Assembly: GCA_049322695.1 (NCBI GenBank)
Contig: JBMORW010000030.1
Location: forward strand, 21,582-85,581
Source of the DNA: CALGKJ01 sp049322695
Lineage (GTDB): Bacteria > Bacillota > Clostridia > Lutisporales > Lutisporaceae
DNA length: 64,000 nucleotides
Direction: 5' to 3'
The notes under the pieces were generated by a model. The model worked only from the letters and a program-made list of their open reading frames with translations, was not told the origin of the DNA and made no database searches. A program made the position numbers and the translations under genes. The number at the start of each line of letters is the position of its first letter. Position 1 is the stretch's first letter. This document shows positions 34,093 through 43,533 of this stretch, in pieces.

Positions 34093-34158
34093 TTGATACG
34101 GTATTGGAAATGTTATATAATGAAAATACCATGTATGTTAGTAAACACTAACTAACAT
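34093..34158 (+). promoter_or_regulatory. cheW promoter with operator-like palindrome
   Basis: TTGATA (34093) with 17-base spacing to TATAAT (34116) forms a sigma-A-type promoter for cheW. Directly downstream lies the inverted repeat ATGTTAGT (34135-34142) / ACTAACAT (34151-34158), separated by 8 bases and covering the expected transcription start. It could be a repressor operator. No motility sigma-factor consensus is obvious. Confidence 0.55.
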
Positions 34159-34225
34159 AATATTTACATAACATTAACAGAGGCTGAGTAAAAACCTAGA
34201 CAGTTTAAAAAAGGAGGGATGTACA

Positions 34226-34744
34226 ATGAATGATGCTGAAGTAAAAGTTCAGCAAATTATAGCAGATGAGGATTTTCAGGAGGAAGATACTCAGAAGGAC
34301 AAGTATCTGATATTCACGATTGGTGAAGAGGACTATGGACTGGATATCAAATATATTGTGGAAATCATAGGGATACAGCCTATAACCCCCATACCGGAGA
34401 TGCCTGAATACATAAGAGGGATAATTAACTTAAGGGGCAGAATAATTCCTGTCATGGATGTCCGACTAAGGTTCAGAAAAGCAGAAAGGAGTTATGATGA
34501 CAGAACCTGCATAATAGTGACGGATATAGGGGAGCTGGTTGTAGGTCTCATAATTGACAGGGTTGTTGAGGTTGTGGATATTTCACAGGAGAATATCTCT
34601 CTGCCACCTCAGATAGGTGCAGGTTTTCACAATAAATATGTTAAAGCAATCGGTAAGCTGGGAAGCAGCGTAAAGCTCATATTAGACAGCAGAAGGCTGC
34701 TTAATGAAGATGATGTGGACGAGCTTAAGGCAATAAACAACTAA
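34226..34744 (+). CDS. cheW: Chemotaxis adaptor CheW
   Basis: CheW links chemoreceptors to the kinase CheA. The 172-residue protein has the CheW-like SH3-type fold: FTIGEEDYGLDIKYIVEII (about residues 30-48), PEYIRGIINLRGRIIPVMD (about 60-78, the most conserved strip), and VGLIIDRVVEVVDI (about 104-117). GGAGGG precedes the ATG. It lies 19 bases before an MCP gene, with which it forms an operon. No CheA, CheY or CheR gene is in the window. Confidence 0.9.
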   Translation: MNDAEVKVQQIIADEDFQEEDTQKDKYLIFTIGEEDYGLDIKYIVEIIGIQPITPIPEMPEYIRGIINLRGRIIPVMDVRLRFRKAERSYDDRTCIIVTDIGELVVGLIIDRVVEVVDISQENISLPPQIGAGFHNKYVKAIGKLGSSVKLILDSRRLLNEDDVDELKAINN

Positions 34745-34763
34745 AAATATGGAGGTAAGATGG

Positions 34764-36626
34764 ATGAGGTTATTCAATAATCTGAAAATAAGTATCAAGC
34801 TTTTACTGGGGTTTCTAATAGTTGTAATTATCACAGGCTTCATAGGTTATGAAGGAATTGTAAATCTAAAGCATATCAACGACAGCTATACCGAACTGCA
34901 TGAAAAAGATACAATGTCACTGGTATACCTGAATAATATTGTTATAGCCTATCAGAGAGTAAGGGTAAATCTTCTATATACAATAATCAATCACAATGAA
35001 ATAAGTACATATGAAAAGAGCATGGAAAATTATGACGGTGTAATGGCTGAAAATATGGCAAAATATAAGCAGCTGCTGTCAACCGCTGAAGAAATTGAAA
35101 ACTATAATAAGCTGGACAATCTTATAAAAGAGTACAACGCTTTGAGAAAAACTGTAATAAACTATGCCAGAGTAGACAATGACGAGGGTGCAATGAACTT
35201 CATAAAGACTGATATTGGACCTGTTGCAGCAAAGCTAAATGAAACCTTTGACGGTCTGATAAAAGAAAGCATGGGCAGAGCAGCGGATAAGTCGGCAGAA
35301 AACACCAAGCAGTCAGAAAGCTCGATACTTACCATGTATGTACTGATAGCAGCAGGAATAGTACTTGCAATCATAGTAGGTCTATTTATATCCATAATAA
35401 TAAGCAGGCCGGTGAGAAAGCTGACCGAGTCGGCAGAAAAGCTGGCAATAGGAGATATAGATGTCAAGCTTGCCATAAACAGCAAGGATGAAATAGGAAA
35501 GCTTGCCGCAGCCTTCAGCAATATGGTAGACAGTATAAAGGATCAGGTAAAGGTTGCAGAACAGATTGCTACAGGTAATCTGGATATTGATGTTAAGATC
35601 AGATCTGATAAGGACGTGCTGTCTAAGAGCTTAAGCCAAATAGTAAAATCGTTAAATCAGGTGCTGAATGATATAAACAGCGCAGCAGATCAGGTTGCAG
35701 CAGGCTCAAAGCAGGTGTCCAGCTCCAGTATGACTCTGTCTCAGGGCTCTACCGAGCAAGCAAGCTCCATAGAGGAGATATCCGCATCCATCACCCAAAT
35801 AGCAGCTCAAACAAAGCAAAATGCAGTAAATGCAAATCAGGCAAATGGTATAGCAGAGCAGCTTAAATCAAATGCAGTAACCGGTAATCAGCAAATGAAG
35901 GAAATGCTCTCGGCAATGCATGAGATTAATACTTCCTCCTCAAACATTTCAAAAATAATAAAGGTTATAGATGAGATAGCCTTCCAGACAAATCTGCTTG
36001 CGCTTAACGCTGCTGTTGAAGCGGCAAGGGCCGGACAGCATGGTAAGGGCTTCGCAGTGGTGGCAGAGGAAGTTCGTAACCTTGCGGCCAGAAGTGCAAA
36101 TGCCGCCAGGGAGACTACTGATATGATAGAAGGAAGCATAAGCAAGGTTGAGTCGGGAACAAAAATTGCCAATGATACAGCCCAGGCACTTGGCGCCATT
36201 GTGGATGGAGTATCCAAGGTTAACGAGCTGGTAGGACAGATAGCATCCGCCTCAAATGAGCAGGCCAGCGCCGTTACTCAGATAAATCAAGCAATAAACC
36301 AGGTGTCTCAGGTAGTCCAGATGAATACTGCCACAGCGGAAGAAAGTGCTTCTGCAAGTGAAGAACTGTCCAGTCAATCAGTACTTCTGAAGGAAATGAT
36401 TAGCCAGTTCAAGCTTAAAAAGGGACAATATTTATATAATAGTGCAGCCGGAATCGATAAGAGTACATTAAGAATGATAGAGGAAATGATACAAAGAGGT
36501 AATTCGGCAAATATAAGACCTGTGGCAAGTGATAAGTCCTATGCTGGTGTGGATGAAGCGTCAGTAAGCAGGGACGATGCTAAAATAAAAATTGCGTTGG
36601 ATGACAGGGAATTCGGTAAGTATTAA
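34764..36626 (+). CDS. Methyl-accepting chemotaxis protein (MCP)
   Basis: This transmembrane receptor has about 620 residues. TM1 is about residues 11-30, a four-helix-bundle-type periplasmic domain spans about 31-185, and TM2 is about 190-212 (LTMYVLIAAGIVLAIIVGL). A HAMP domain (RPVRKLTESAEKLAIGDIDV) follows. The signalling domain's hairpin tip is visible at IDEIAFQTNLLALNAAVEAA (about 404-423). The ligand domain is not typed. I set the start at 34764 (MRLFNN), with GGAGG upstream. It sits in an operon with cheW. Confidence 0.9.
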   Translation: MRLFNNLKISIKLLLGFLIVVIITGFIGYEGIVNLKHINDSYTELHEKDTMSLVYLNNIVIAYQRVRVNLLYTIINHNEISTYEKSMENYDGVMAENMAKYKQLLSTAEEIENYNKLDNLIKEYNALRKTVINYARVDNDEGAMNFIKTDIGPVAAKLNETFDGLIKESMGRAADKSAENTKQSESSILTMYVLIAAGIVLAIIVGLFISIIISRPVRKLTESAEKLAIGDIDVKLAINSKDEIGKLAAAFSNMVDSIKDQVKVAEQIATGNLDIDVKIRSDKDVLSKSLSQIVKSLNQVLNDINSAADQVAAGSKQVSSSSMTLSQGSTEQASSIEEISASITQIAAQTKQNAVNANQANGIAEQLKSNAVTGNQQMKEMLSAMHEINTSSSNISKIIKVIDEIAFQTNLLALNAAVEAARAGQHGKGFAVVAEEVRNLAARSANAARETTDMIEGSISKVESGTKIANDTAQALGAIVDGVSKVNELVGQIASASNEQASAVTQINQAINQVSQVVQMNTATAEESASASEELSSQSVLLKEMISQFKLKKGQYLYNSAAGIDKSTLRMIEEMIQRGNSANIRPVASDKSYAGVDEASVSRDDAKIKIALDDREFGKY

Positions 36627-36689
36627 ACAATGAAGCTATATCTGTACTTGAAAATTTGAATAATTAATAGTAAAATAAGTAAAAATAAT

Positions 36690-36940
36690 ATATAGATTCA
36701 AATGCAATGAAGGGAAAATGCTGATGTGATTTTTTCAGAGATTCGGCGGAGGGTGTGAGCCGATAGAAGTACATTAGATGTCCGTCCCTGAGCAGTCTGC
36801 GATGAGCAGTACCGGCTCTGCCGTTAAGCAAATGAGAGATTGCAGTAGATAATATCAGTAATATGAAATATTGCAATAATCAGGGTGGCAACGCGGAAAA
36901 CCTTCCGTCCCTTTTGGGATGGGAGGTTTATTTTTTTGAA
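36690..36940 (+). promoter_or_regulatory. Serine T-box leader of serS
   Basis: The leader has the T-box features AGAGATTCGGCGG, a specifier region GATGTCCGTCC with TCC at 36781-36783, and GAGC after it. The antiterminator sequence AGGGTGGCAACGCGG is at 36882-36896. A terminator hairpin (CCTTCCGTCCC/GGGATGGGAGG) and T-run end near 36939. TCC would be read by tRNA-Ser(GGA), which is not among the two tRNA-Ser genes downstream. Confidence 0.9.
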
Positions 36941-36966
36941 GCTATAAAAGTAAAGGAGGAGTAAAA

Positions 36967-38241
36967 ATGCTGGATATTAAACTGATAAGGTCAAATGCTG
37001 AAGAAGTGAAAAGCAGACTTACAAGAAGAGGACAGGAGTACAGGATAGATGAGATTCTTGAGCTGGATGAAGTAAGAAGACAGCTGCTGGTACAGGTTGA
37101 AGAGCTTAAGAGCAAGAAAAACAAAGTGTCTGAAGAGGTTGCAAAGCTCAAAAAGGCAAAGCAGAATGCTGAAGCATTAATAGCAGAAATGAGGGAAGTA
37201 TCAGAAAAAATAAAAGAAGATGACGAGAAAGTAAAAGAGCTGGACGACAGGATTGTTGAGATACTGCTTACAATACCTAATATGCCAAGTGATAAAACGC
37301 CAGTAGGTAGCTCTGATGCAGACAATGTGGAAATGAGAAGATGGGGAGAACCAAGGAAATTCGAATACGAGCCAAAGGCTCACTGGGATATAGGTGAAAG
37401 TCTGGGTATATTGGATTTTTCAACAGCTGCAAAGGTAACAGGTGCAAGATTCACCTTTTATAAAGGCTTAGGAGCAAGACTTGAAAGAGCATTGTACAGC
37501 TTTATGCTGGATACACATACAGAAAATGGTTATACGGAAGTATTCCCTCCATACATGGTACACAGAAGAAGCATGATGGGGACAGGTCAGCTGCCTAAGT
37601 TTGAGGAAGATGCCTTCAAGGTGGCAAATACAGAGTATTTCTTGATACCTACTGCAGAGGTGCCGGTAACAAATATGTACAGGGAGCAGATATTGGATGC
37701 AGAGACACTGCCTATAAACCATACAGCTTACAGTGCATGCTTCAGAGCAGAGGCAGGCTCCGCAGGCAGAGATACAAGAGGCCTTATAAGACAGCATCAG
37801 TTTAATAAGGTTGAGCTTGTTAAGTTTGTTAAGCCGGAGAATTCCTATGAAGAGCTTGAAAACCTTACAAGGGATGCAGAGAGAATACTACAGCTGCTTG
37901 GTCTGCCATATAGAGTAGTAGCCTTGTGCTCAGGAGACTTGGGCTTTTCCTCTGCAAAGACCTATGACCTGGAAGTATGGATGCCCAGCTACAACAGATA
38001 TGTAGAAATATCCTCCTGCAGCAACTTTGAGGATTTCCAAGCTCGCAGGGCTGAGATAAAGTACAGACCGGACACAAAGGAAAAACCAAGATACATACAT
38101 ACGCTGAACGGTTCAGGCGTGGCAGTAGGCAGAACTGTAGCAGCAATTTTGGAAAACTATCAGAATGATGACGGAAGTGTAACAATACCTGAGGTATTGA
38201 GACCATATATGGGCGGTACAGACAGGATAAGAAACAGATAA
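36967..38241 (+). CDS. serS: Seryl-tRNA synthetase
   Basis: SerS charges tRNA-Ser and tRNA-Sec. The 424-residue protein has the N-terminal coiled-coil arm (about 28-105, rich in Lys and Glu) that binds the tRNA variable arm. Class II motif 2, CFRAEAGSAGRDTRGLIRQH, lies near 258-277 and motif 3, GSGVAVGRTVAAILENYQ, near 381-398. Length and motifs are normal. GGAGG precedes the ATG. The T-box in its leader and the tRNA-Ser genes downstream make a serine-charging cluster. Confidence 0.95.
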   Translation: MLDIKLIRSNAEEVKSRLTRRGQEYRIDEILELDEVRRQLLVQVEELKSKKNKVSEEVAKLKKAKQNAEALIAEMREVSEKIKEDDEKVKELDDRIVEILLTIPNMPSDKTPVGSSDADNVEMRRWGEPRKFEYEPKAHWDIGESLGILDFSTAAKVTGARFTFYKGLGARLERALYSFMLDTHTENGYTEVFPPYMVHRRSMMGTGQLPKFEEDAFKVANTEYFLIPTAEVPVTNMYREQILDAETLPINHTAYSACFRAEAGSAGRDTRGLIRQHQFNKVELVKFVKPENSYEELENLTRDAERILQLLGLPYRVVALCSGDLGFSSAKTYDLEVWMPSYNRYVEISSCSNFEDFQARRAEIKYRPDTKEKPRYIHTLNGSGVAVGRTVAAILENYQNDDGSVTIPEVLRPYMGGTDRIRNR

Positions 38242-38254
38242 GGACCTGTGTAAG

Positions 38255-38288
38255 TTTAGCGTGCTGCAGTTCTCCGCAGCGCGCTAAA
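38255..38288 (+). terminator. Hairpin after serS
   Basis: A 13-bp stem (TTTAGCGTGCTGC with GCAGCGCGCTAAA, one G-T pair) closes an 8-nt loop shortly after serS. There is no clear T-run after it, so it may stabilise the transcript end or act as a processed end rather than a strong terminator. Confidence 0.5.
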
Positions 38289-38360
38289 CCAGCCATTTCC
38301 CTAATATCCAAGCTTATGGTTTTTACCTACAAATTGCTATAAAAAATCGCTTTTAATTTG

Positions 38361-38389
38361 TTGACACAGACAAATTTAATTGTTATAAT
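38361..38389 (+). promoter_or_regulatory. Promoter of the tRNA-Ser pair
   Basis: TTGACA (38361-38366) is separated by exactly 17 bases from TATAAT (38384-38389). It sits 18 bases before the first tRNA-Ser and matches a consensus house-keeping promoter. Confidence 0.9.
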
Positions 38390-38407
38390 GTTAATTGTTC
38401 TCACCGA

Positions 38408-38497
38408 GGAGAGATGTTCGAGCGGTTTATGGAGCTGGTCTTGAAAACCAGAGGCGCTTTGCGGCGTCCGAGGGTTCGAATCCCTCTCTCTCCTCCA
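38408..38497 (+). tRNA. tRNA-Ser (anticodon UGA)
   Basis: A 90-nt gene has acceptor arms GGAGAGA/TCTCTCC and anticodon stem CTGGT/ACCAG with loop CTTGAAA (anticodon TGA). It has a long variable arm and a T-loop GAGGG-TTCGAAT-CCCTC, with an encoded CCA. The discriminator base reads T, where bacterial tRNA-Ser normally has G. The rest is standard. Confidence 0.95.
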
Positions 38498-38541
38498 TTT
38501 ATTATTTCCAAAACTGCATATCTCAATAAATGTAGATACTA

Positions 38542-38633
38542 GGAGAAGTACTCAAGTAGGTCGAAGAGGCGCCCCTGCTAAGGGCGTAGGTCGGGAAACT
38601 GGCGCGAGGGTTCGAATCCCTCCTTCTCCGCCA
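38542..38633 (+). tRNA. tRNA-Ser (anticodon GCU)
   Basis: A 92-nt gene has acceptor arms GGAGAAG/CTTCTCC, anticodon stem CGCCC/GGGCG with loop CTGCTAA (anticodon GCT), a long variable arm and encoded GCCA. The discriminator is G. It lies 44 bases after the first tRNA-Ser and probably shares its transcript. Confidence 0.95.
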
Positions 38634-38725
38634 TTGATAATCAGCAGATAAGTCATTAAAGGATTTGATCTGTTTTTTCATTTTTTGATACTTGTTAATT
38701 GATAGTTAACACTTATAATATTCGT

Positions 38726-38866
38726 CTATTTTTTGTTATTATCAAAAAGCTTGTTTCGATCAATAATATTAGTAACAAAACGTACTCTTCTTAATGCGAT
38801 GGATGTAAGCGGAGTAAAATCTACATTCTTGGATTTGGAATTGTTCATTTTATTATTACGGTCCAT
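38726..38866 (-). CDS. Small basic hypothetical protein
   Basis: This protein of 46 residues is rich in Asn, Lys and Arg (MDRNNKMNNSKSKNV...). Its centre FTPLTSIALRRVRFVTNI could form a short amphipathic helix. The ATG at 38866 has GGAGG 6 bases upstream, a strong and well-spaced site, which is the main support. I do not recognise it. A longer frame to 38926 lacks a ribosome site. Confidence 0.45.
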   Translation of the reverse strand: MDRNNKMNNSKSKNVDFTPLTSIALRRVRFVTNIIDRNKLFDNNKK

Positions 38867-39019
38867 AAAATACCTCCATCTTTCAGTTTGTGTTTCAATT
38901 ATATTCCATATATATAGTTTAACCAAAGCAGATAAAAATATTGCTGATTGCAGATGTACATAAATGAAAAAATGGAGAAAATAGAATAACCATTTTTTAT
39001 TATGAAAAGCGGAGTAAAT

Positions 39020-39904
39020 ATGAAAAAGATATTGTTGGTGTATAATCCTTTATCTGGTGATGCCAGCTTTAAAAGCAAGCTTGACCAGGTTATACAAAAT
39101 TTTCAAAGTGCACACCTTCTGACAGTTCCTTTAAGATTGGACAATGAATGCAGACTGGAGGATATTATATCCCGTCTGGATGAAAGCTTCTATGCAGTTG
39201 CAGTGTCTGGAGGAGACGGAAGTGTAAATTCTGTAGTCAATGCACTTATGAAATATGGTATAAAGCTTCCATTAGGAATATTTCCATATGGTACTTCAAA
39301 CGATTTGGGGAATTTTTTAGGTATACCAAGAGACATAGACTATTGCTGTGAAATAATAACAAATGGTGTTCAAAGGCCTATAGATATCGGAAGAGTAAAT
39401 GACAGGTGGTTTGTTAATGTATGCAGTGCAGGGCTGCTGACAGATGTTGCATATAAGACTGATACTGTATTAAAAAATACACTTGGGAAAATTGCATATT
39501 ATATTAAAGGCGTTGAGGAAATTCCAAGATTTTCTCCGGTGAAAATGAGAATTCTCTATAATAATAAAATAATTGAGGACAATATGCTGCTAATATTAGT
39601 GCTTAACAGCAGTTCAGCAGGAGGTTTTGTAAAGCTTGCGCCGGATGCAGTTATAGATGACGGCCTGCTGGATATTATCGCCATAAAGTATTCTAACATA
39701 ACCAATATGCTAGCCCTCTTTTTAAAGATACTGCGAGGAGATCATACAAGCGATCAACTGATTTACTATGTTCAGACTAACCGGCTCACAATACATTGTG
39801 ATAAGCGTTATGATACAGACATAGACGGTGAAAAGGGTCCGGAATTTCCGCTGCATATAGAGGTGGCTCATAAGTCTTTAAGATTTTTTGTTCCTAAAAT
39901 ATAA
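39020..39904 (+). CDS. Diacylglycerol/lipid kinase family protein (YegS/DagK-like)
   Basis: This protein of about 294 residues has the lipid-kinase fold: LLVYNPLSGDA near the N-terminus, VAVSGGDGSVNSVVNAL (about 62-78, the GGDG ATP motif) and LGIFPYGTSNDLGNFL (about 89-104). The family phosphorylates diacylglycerol, sphingoid bases or related lipids. I set the start at 39020 with GCGGAG upstream. It sits opposite the large kinase and shares a bidirectional terminator with it. Confidence 0.85.
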   Translation: MKKILLVYNPLSGDASFKSKLDQVIQNFQSAHLLTVPLRLDNECRLEDIISRLDESFYAVAVSGGDGSVNSVVNALMKYGIKLPLGIFPYGTSNDLGNFLGIPRDIDYCCEIITNGVQRPIDIGRVNDRWFVNVCSAGLLTDVAYKTDTVLKNTLGKIAYYIKGVEEIPRFSPVKMRILYNNKIIEDNMLLILVLNSSSAGGFVKLAPDAVIDDGLLDIIAIKYSNITNMLALFLKILRGDHTSDQLIYYVQTNRLTIHCDKRYDTDIDGEKGPEFPLHIEVAHKSLRFFVPKI

Positions 39905-39935
39905 AATACCTTACAAGGATTAGCAGAAATTGCAA

Positions 39936-39965
39936 AAAAATGGCACTATTATATAGTGCCATTTT
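39936..39965. terminator. Bidirectional Rho-independent terminator
   Basis: A stem AAAAATGGCACTAT/ATAGTGCCATTTTT with a 3-nt loop, flanked by A and T runs on both sides, lies between the lipid-kinase gene (plus) and the large sensor kinase gene (minus). It can terminate both. Confidence 0.9.
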
Positions 39966-39976
39966 TGCGGTTTGTA

Positions 39977-42900
39977 TTAGTTCAAGTCTCCGATATCAGC
40001 GGCAGAAAAATTGATATCCATACTGCCCCAATCACACTCTATACTGCATACCCATGTAGTTGCTTCCATAAATCTTATAGATGCGTCCTTGATATTCAGA
40101 GTAATCGGAGGTTCAAGCACTACCAGATTCTCCAGCTCGGGGAACATTTTTATGGAGTTTCCAAGAATTATATTTGAACACTCTGCCAGAACATCTTCCA
40201 TGTACATCTGCTCTTCATCGGGGCTTACCTCGCCAAGTATGAAGTTCTTGGCAATGTTTTTTACAAGTTTGTAGTCCATGGATATTACGAACCTGCCGGC
40301 AAGTACTCCTTTTATATTCACCATTGCGGTGTATTCCTTGAGTATTATATTTTCTGCCTGGCTAATAGTTATGGACTTAAACTGCGATACTGGAATTCTG
40401 GTTTGTTCCATGAGAAAATACTTTGTAGTCTCTATAACCGGGTTGATTATAGATGAGGCTGAGATTTCTGGCAGCTTATTAGACTCGTCAAAGGGCAGAA
40501 TAAAAACAAACTCTGTTCCTAAGCCCTCCTGGGAGGTTACCTTTATTATACCGCCGATTTTTTCGGTCTGACTTTTTACTGCAGCAAGTCCGAAGCCCCT
40601 GCCTGACAGTTCGCTTACAACATCCTTTGTTGACAGCTGATCCAGGAAAATCAGCTGCATTATCTCATCCCGTGTCATTAAAGACAGCTCTTCTTCACTG
40701 TATAAAGCCTGTTCTATTGCCTTGTACTTGATTTTATTTATGTCTATGCCTTTTCCATCATCAGAAATAGCGAGTATAATACTGTTATCCTTTATGTCCA
40801 TGCTGCATTTAATTATACCGTATTCATGCTTGCCCATTCTGAAACGCTCTTCGGGCGACTCGATACCATGATCTATAATATTTCTGAATACATGGATCAA
40901 AACCTTTGAGAATTCTCCGTATCTGTCCAAATCAACCAGTATCTCTCCGCCGGTTACTTCAACAGGATATATCAGTTTTTCCTGTCTTTCTGCCAGTTTC
41001 GAAACATAGTCCGGATATCCCTTCAAAACCTCCCTGAAAGGTCTGTACCTGAGTCTTTGTACATCCGGAAGCAGCAGCTTGTATTCATAAGGTGACAGTA
41101 TAATCAGCATCTTTTTCTCTATTTCCATCAGTTTTGTCTTATCTACGACTAAAGTACTTTCCTGCCTTAAGAACTGTTCTCCCAATATGCTTTTCAGTAT
41201 TTCCAAATCCCTGTCCAGGTATCTCTCAGGCTTTTGCTGCATTATAGAGTCTTTTAAAAGCTCCACCGTAATTTGGGAGTTTTCCAGCTTAAGCTTACTT
41301 AACTCAGACTCAAGCTCATGAAGCTTATTAGTTATGTTCACCATCTCAAATTGACTGAAGGAGCCTTTGAAGGTATGAATTCCTCTGAATATCTCAAAAT
41401 ACTTATCATCAACGGAGCTTTTATTTTTCAATATCTGATCAAGCTTCTTAGAGCAAAAATCACTATAGTCTGCTATTACCTCTGAAAAATCATTATAGTT
41501 GGCGATAACCTTTACAACCATTTTGAGTATGTTTCTTTCCTGTTCCATTTGACTTTCCAGATGACGTTTATCTGTAATATCCGTCAGAATCACCATGAAA
41601 AGCTCACTGCTGCTATTATGAGAAGTATTGATGATTTTATATTCAACATGTATAAATTTACCGTTTATTGATACCTCTTCAGGAAGCAGAGGTATGTACT
41701 TCTGTCTTTCACTATGAACATCTTCATTTAATATTTTTACCAATAGATTATGAAGAAAGTCCCTCTGCGTTTTATTTTTATGGTATACCAGGTCCGGGAA
41801 GCACTTGTTTATTATCTCCATGCCGAATATTCTAGTGCATTCGTAGCTATAATCAGCATTTACTATAAGGTCCTTACCAAAGGATAAAAAGCCCTGGCTG
41901 GCATTATCCAGAAGATTTCTCATGGATGCAGTGCGTGCTGCGACTGTCTGCTCCAAAGTTCTGTTCCAATGAGCCAGTTTATCTCTGGATTCGTTAACCT
42001 CCAGATACATTTTGTTCAAATCCTCATTGGCTTGAACAATTTCATCAGAATATATCTTAAGCTGGTCATATACTAGAGCCACTCTTCTGCCAAGCAGGAA
42101 CACTAAAGTCAGTATGAATGCAAACATGCCGTACTGCACAACAAAGTGTGTCCAGGGAACAACCCGGAAGTACCAGCCGAATATGTCGTATATTCCGAAA
42201 AGTGAAAGAAATGCAAAGCCATATGAAAAAATCTTAGCTTCTTTATTACCCTGTATAGCTGCCCTGCCGATTACAATGGAGCATGCCGCTATTCCCGTTA
42301 TGAGGAAGATATAGTAGTACTTCAGTGTATATATAATAGGAACAAACATCATAATATCCAAAGCAAAGCATAGAGCCACAAACACCAGGAAAGCTCTTCG
42401 TACTATTGATATAAAGGACCACTTGCTTTGAATAAAAAGCTGCTCGACAAAATAATAGAAGCCTGCAGGCATAAGGTAGAAAGAGCCTAAGGCTGCATAG
42501 AGCCAAAACCTTGGAGCATTGAGAAACAGCTGCTTTAAATGAGTCTCCGATATTATCCAGAAACCAAAGCATATAGCAAAAAATCCAAGTGATGCAAATG
42601 CTGCAGGCAAGTCTCTTCTAGTCAGGTATATGAATATAAGTACCAGTCCTATGAAAATGAAAAGCACAGAAAGTATCAAAGTGTGCAAGTTTTCTTTTAT
42701 TATTGCGGATATGTGCTGTCCTGCAGAGGCTAGCTTTACAACACGGAGCAGGCCGGCATTGGGAGGAAATACGGTATGCATTCTGAAATACAACAGCTTA
42801 CCTTCATACCCGTCAGGCAGTGAAATCAAATGCCAGGGAGAACCCGGAGCAATATTTCTCAGATCTGTCACATCTCCGAACTTATAGATAAGCTCGTTGT

Positions 42901-43258
42901 CTATATAAACCTCAAATAATTGATCGTTAGTAACAAAAAAAACACTGGGATCCCTATAGCTCTGCTCAGGAAGCCTCACTCTCAGCCATACATCCTTAAG
43001 GTTGTTGACGTTGGCGGGCTGACCAGGGTAAGAAAATGTCTCCCACCCTTCACTGTTATTATCTGCTGCCCATTCCGGAAAACCGACAGAATTTTTAGGA
43101 GAATCTCCAAACCTGTATTCCCAATTCTCTTTTACATGAATTATATTATTTGCTCCCGAATCTGCTGCTGCAAAAAATGCAGAAGCAACAATCAATAAAA
43201 CCGGTAAGAACAGAAGTATTATATGCTTTTTAAGCTTGCTTTTATCCCATGTGTTCAT
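39977..43258 (-). CDS. 7TM-DISM sensor kinase with Hpt, CheA-like ATPase and CheX-like phosphatase domains
   Basis: This 1093-residue membrane protein has, in order: a membrane anchor (about 12-30); an extracytoplasmic DISMED-like domain (about 35-185); about seven transmembrane helices (about 195-395); a coiled coil; and a PAS-like domain (about 450-570). An Hpt domain follows with RGIHTFKGSFSQF (His628). Next is a CheA-type HATPase, with VFRNIIDHGIES near 790, DDGKGID near 820 and GRGFGLAAVK near 886. The C-terminus carries EDVLAECSNIILGNS near 1020. It fits the CheC/CheX/FliY phosphatase motif DxxxExxN and is followed by Pro about 21 residues on. So one chain appears to hold both phosphate input and phosphatase output, without the CheW-binding domain of CheA. 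The start at 43258 has GAGAGGTG upstream. Confidence 0.75.
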   Translation of the reverse strand: MNTWDKSKLKKHIILLFLPVLLIVASAFFAAADSGANNIIHVKENWEYRFGDSPKNSVGFPEWAADNNSEGWETFSYPGQPANVNNLKDVWLRVRLPEQSYRDPSVFFVTNDQLFEVYIDNELIYKFGDVTDLRNIAPGSPWHLISLPDGYEGKLLYFRMHTVFPPNAGLLRVVKLASAGQHISAIIKENLHTLILSVLFIFIGLVLIFIYLTRRDLPAAFASLGFFAICFGFWIISETHLKQLFLNAPRFWLYAALGSFYLMPAGFYYFVEQLFIQSKWSFISIVRRAFLVFVALCFALDIMMFVPIIYTLKYYYIFLITGIAACSIVIGRAAIQGNKEAKIFSYGFAFLSLFGIYDIFGWYFRVVPWTHFVVQYGMFAFILTLVFLLGRRVALVYDQLKIYSDEIVQANEDLNKMYLEVNESRDKLAHWNRTLEQTVAARTASMRNLLDNASQGFLSFGKDLIVNADYSYECTRIFGMEIINKCFPDLVYHKNKTQRDFLHNLLVKILNEDVHSERQKYIPLLPEEVSINGKFIHVEYKIINTSHNSSSELFMVILTDITDKRHLESQMEQERNILKMVVKVIANYNDFSEVIADYSDFCSKKLDQILKNKSSVDDKYFEIFRGIHTFKGSFSQFEMVNITNKLHELESELSKLKLENSQITVELLKDSIMQQKPERYLDRDLEILKSILGEQFLRQESTLVVDKTKLMEIEKKMLIILSPYEYKLLLPDVQRLRYRPFREVLKGYPDYVSKLAERQEKLIYPVEVTGGEILVDLDRYGEFSKVLIHVFRNIIDHGIESPEERFRMGKHEYGIIKCSMDIKDNSIILAISDDGKGIDINKIKYKAIEQALYSEEELSLMTRDEIMQLIFLDQLSTKDVVSELSGRGFGLAAVKSQTEKIGGIIKVTSQEGLGTEFVFILPFDESNKLPEISASSIINPVIETTKYFLMEQTRIPVSQFKSITISQAENIILKEYTAMVNIKGVLAGRFVISMDYKLVKNIAKNFILGEVSPDEEQMYMEDVLAECSNIILGNSIKMFPELENLVVLEPPITLNIKDASIRFMEATTWVCSIECDWGSMDINFSAADIGDLN

Positions 43259-43533
43259 TGAAGCACCTCTCTTACCTATCGTCATCGTAACAGTATTCGA
43301 CAAAAACTGTATAATATATATTCTATAGATTTATGTTTTTTCCTTGTTAATACTGCTACATATAATAAATAATTAACATAACATGTACATGCTGCTTAAT
43401 AAAATAGTTTTTCGTATATGGTAGATATTGTTTATTGGTGCAGTTATATGATAACCTATAATTATACAAACTACGTCATAATATTGGTGCGATTAGCATG
43501 AGCGATGCTTATGCTTGGATGGAAGGGGTTAAT

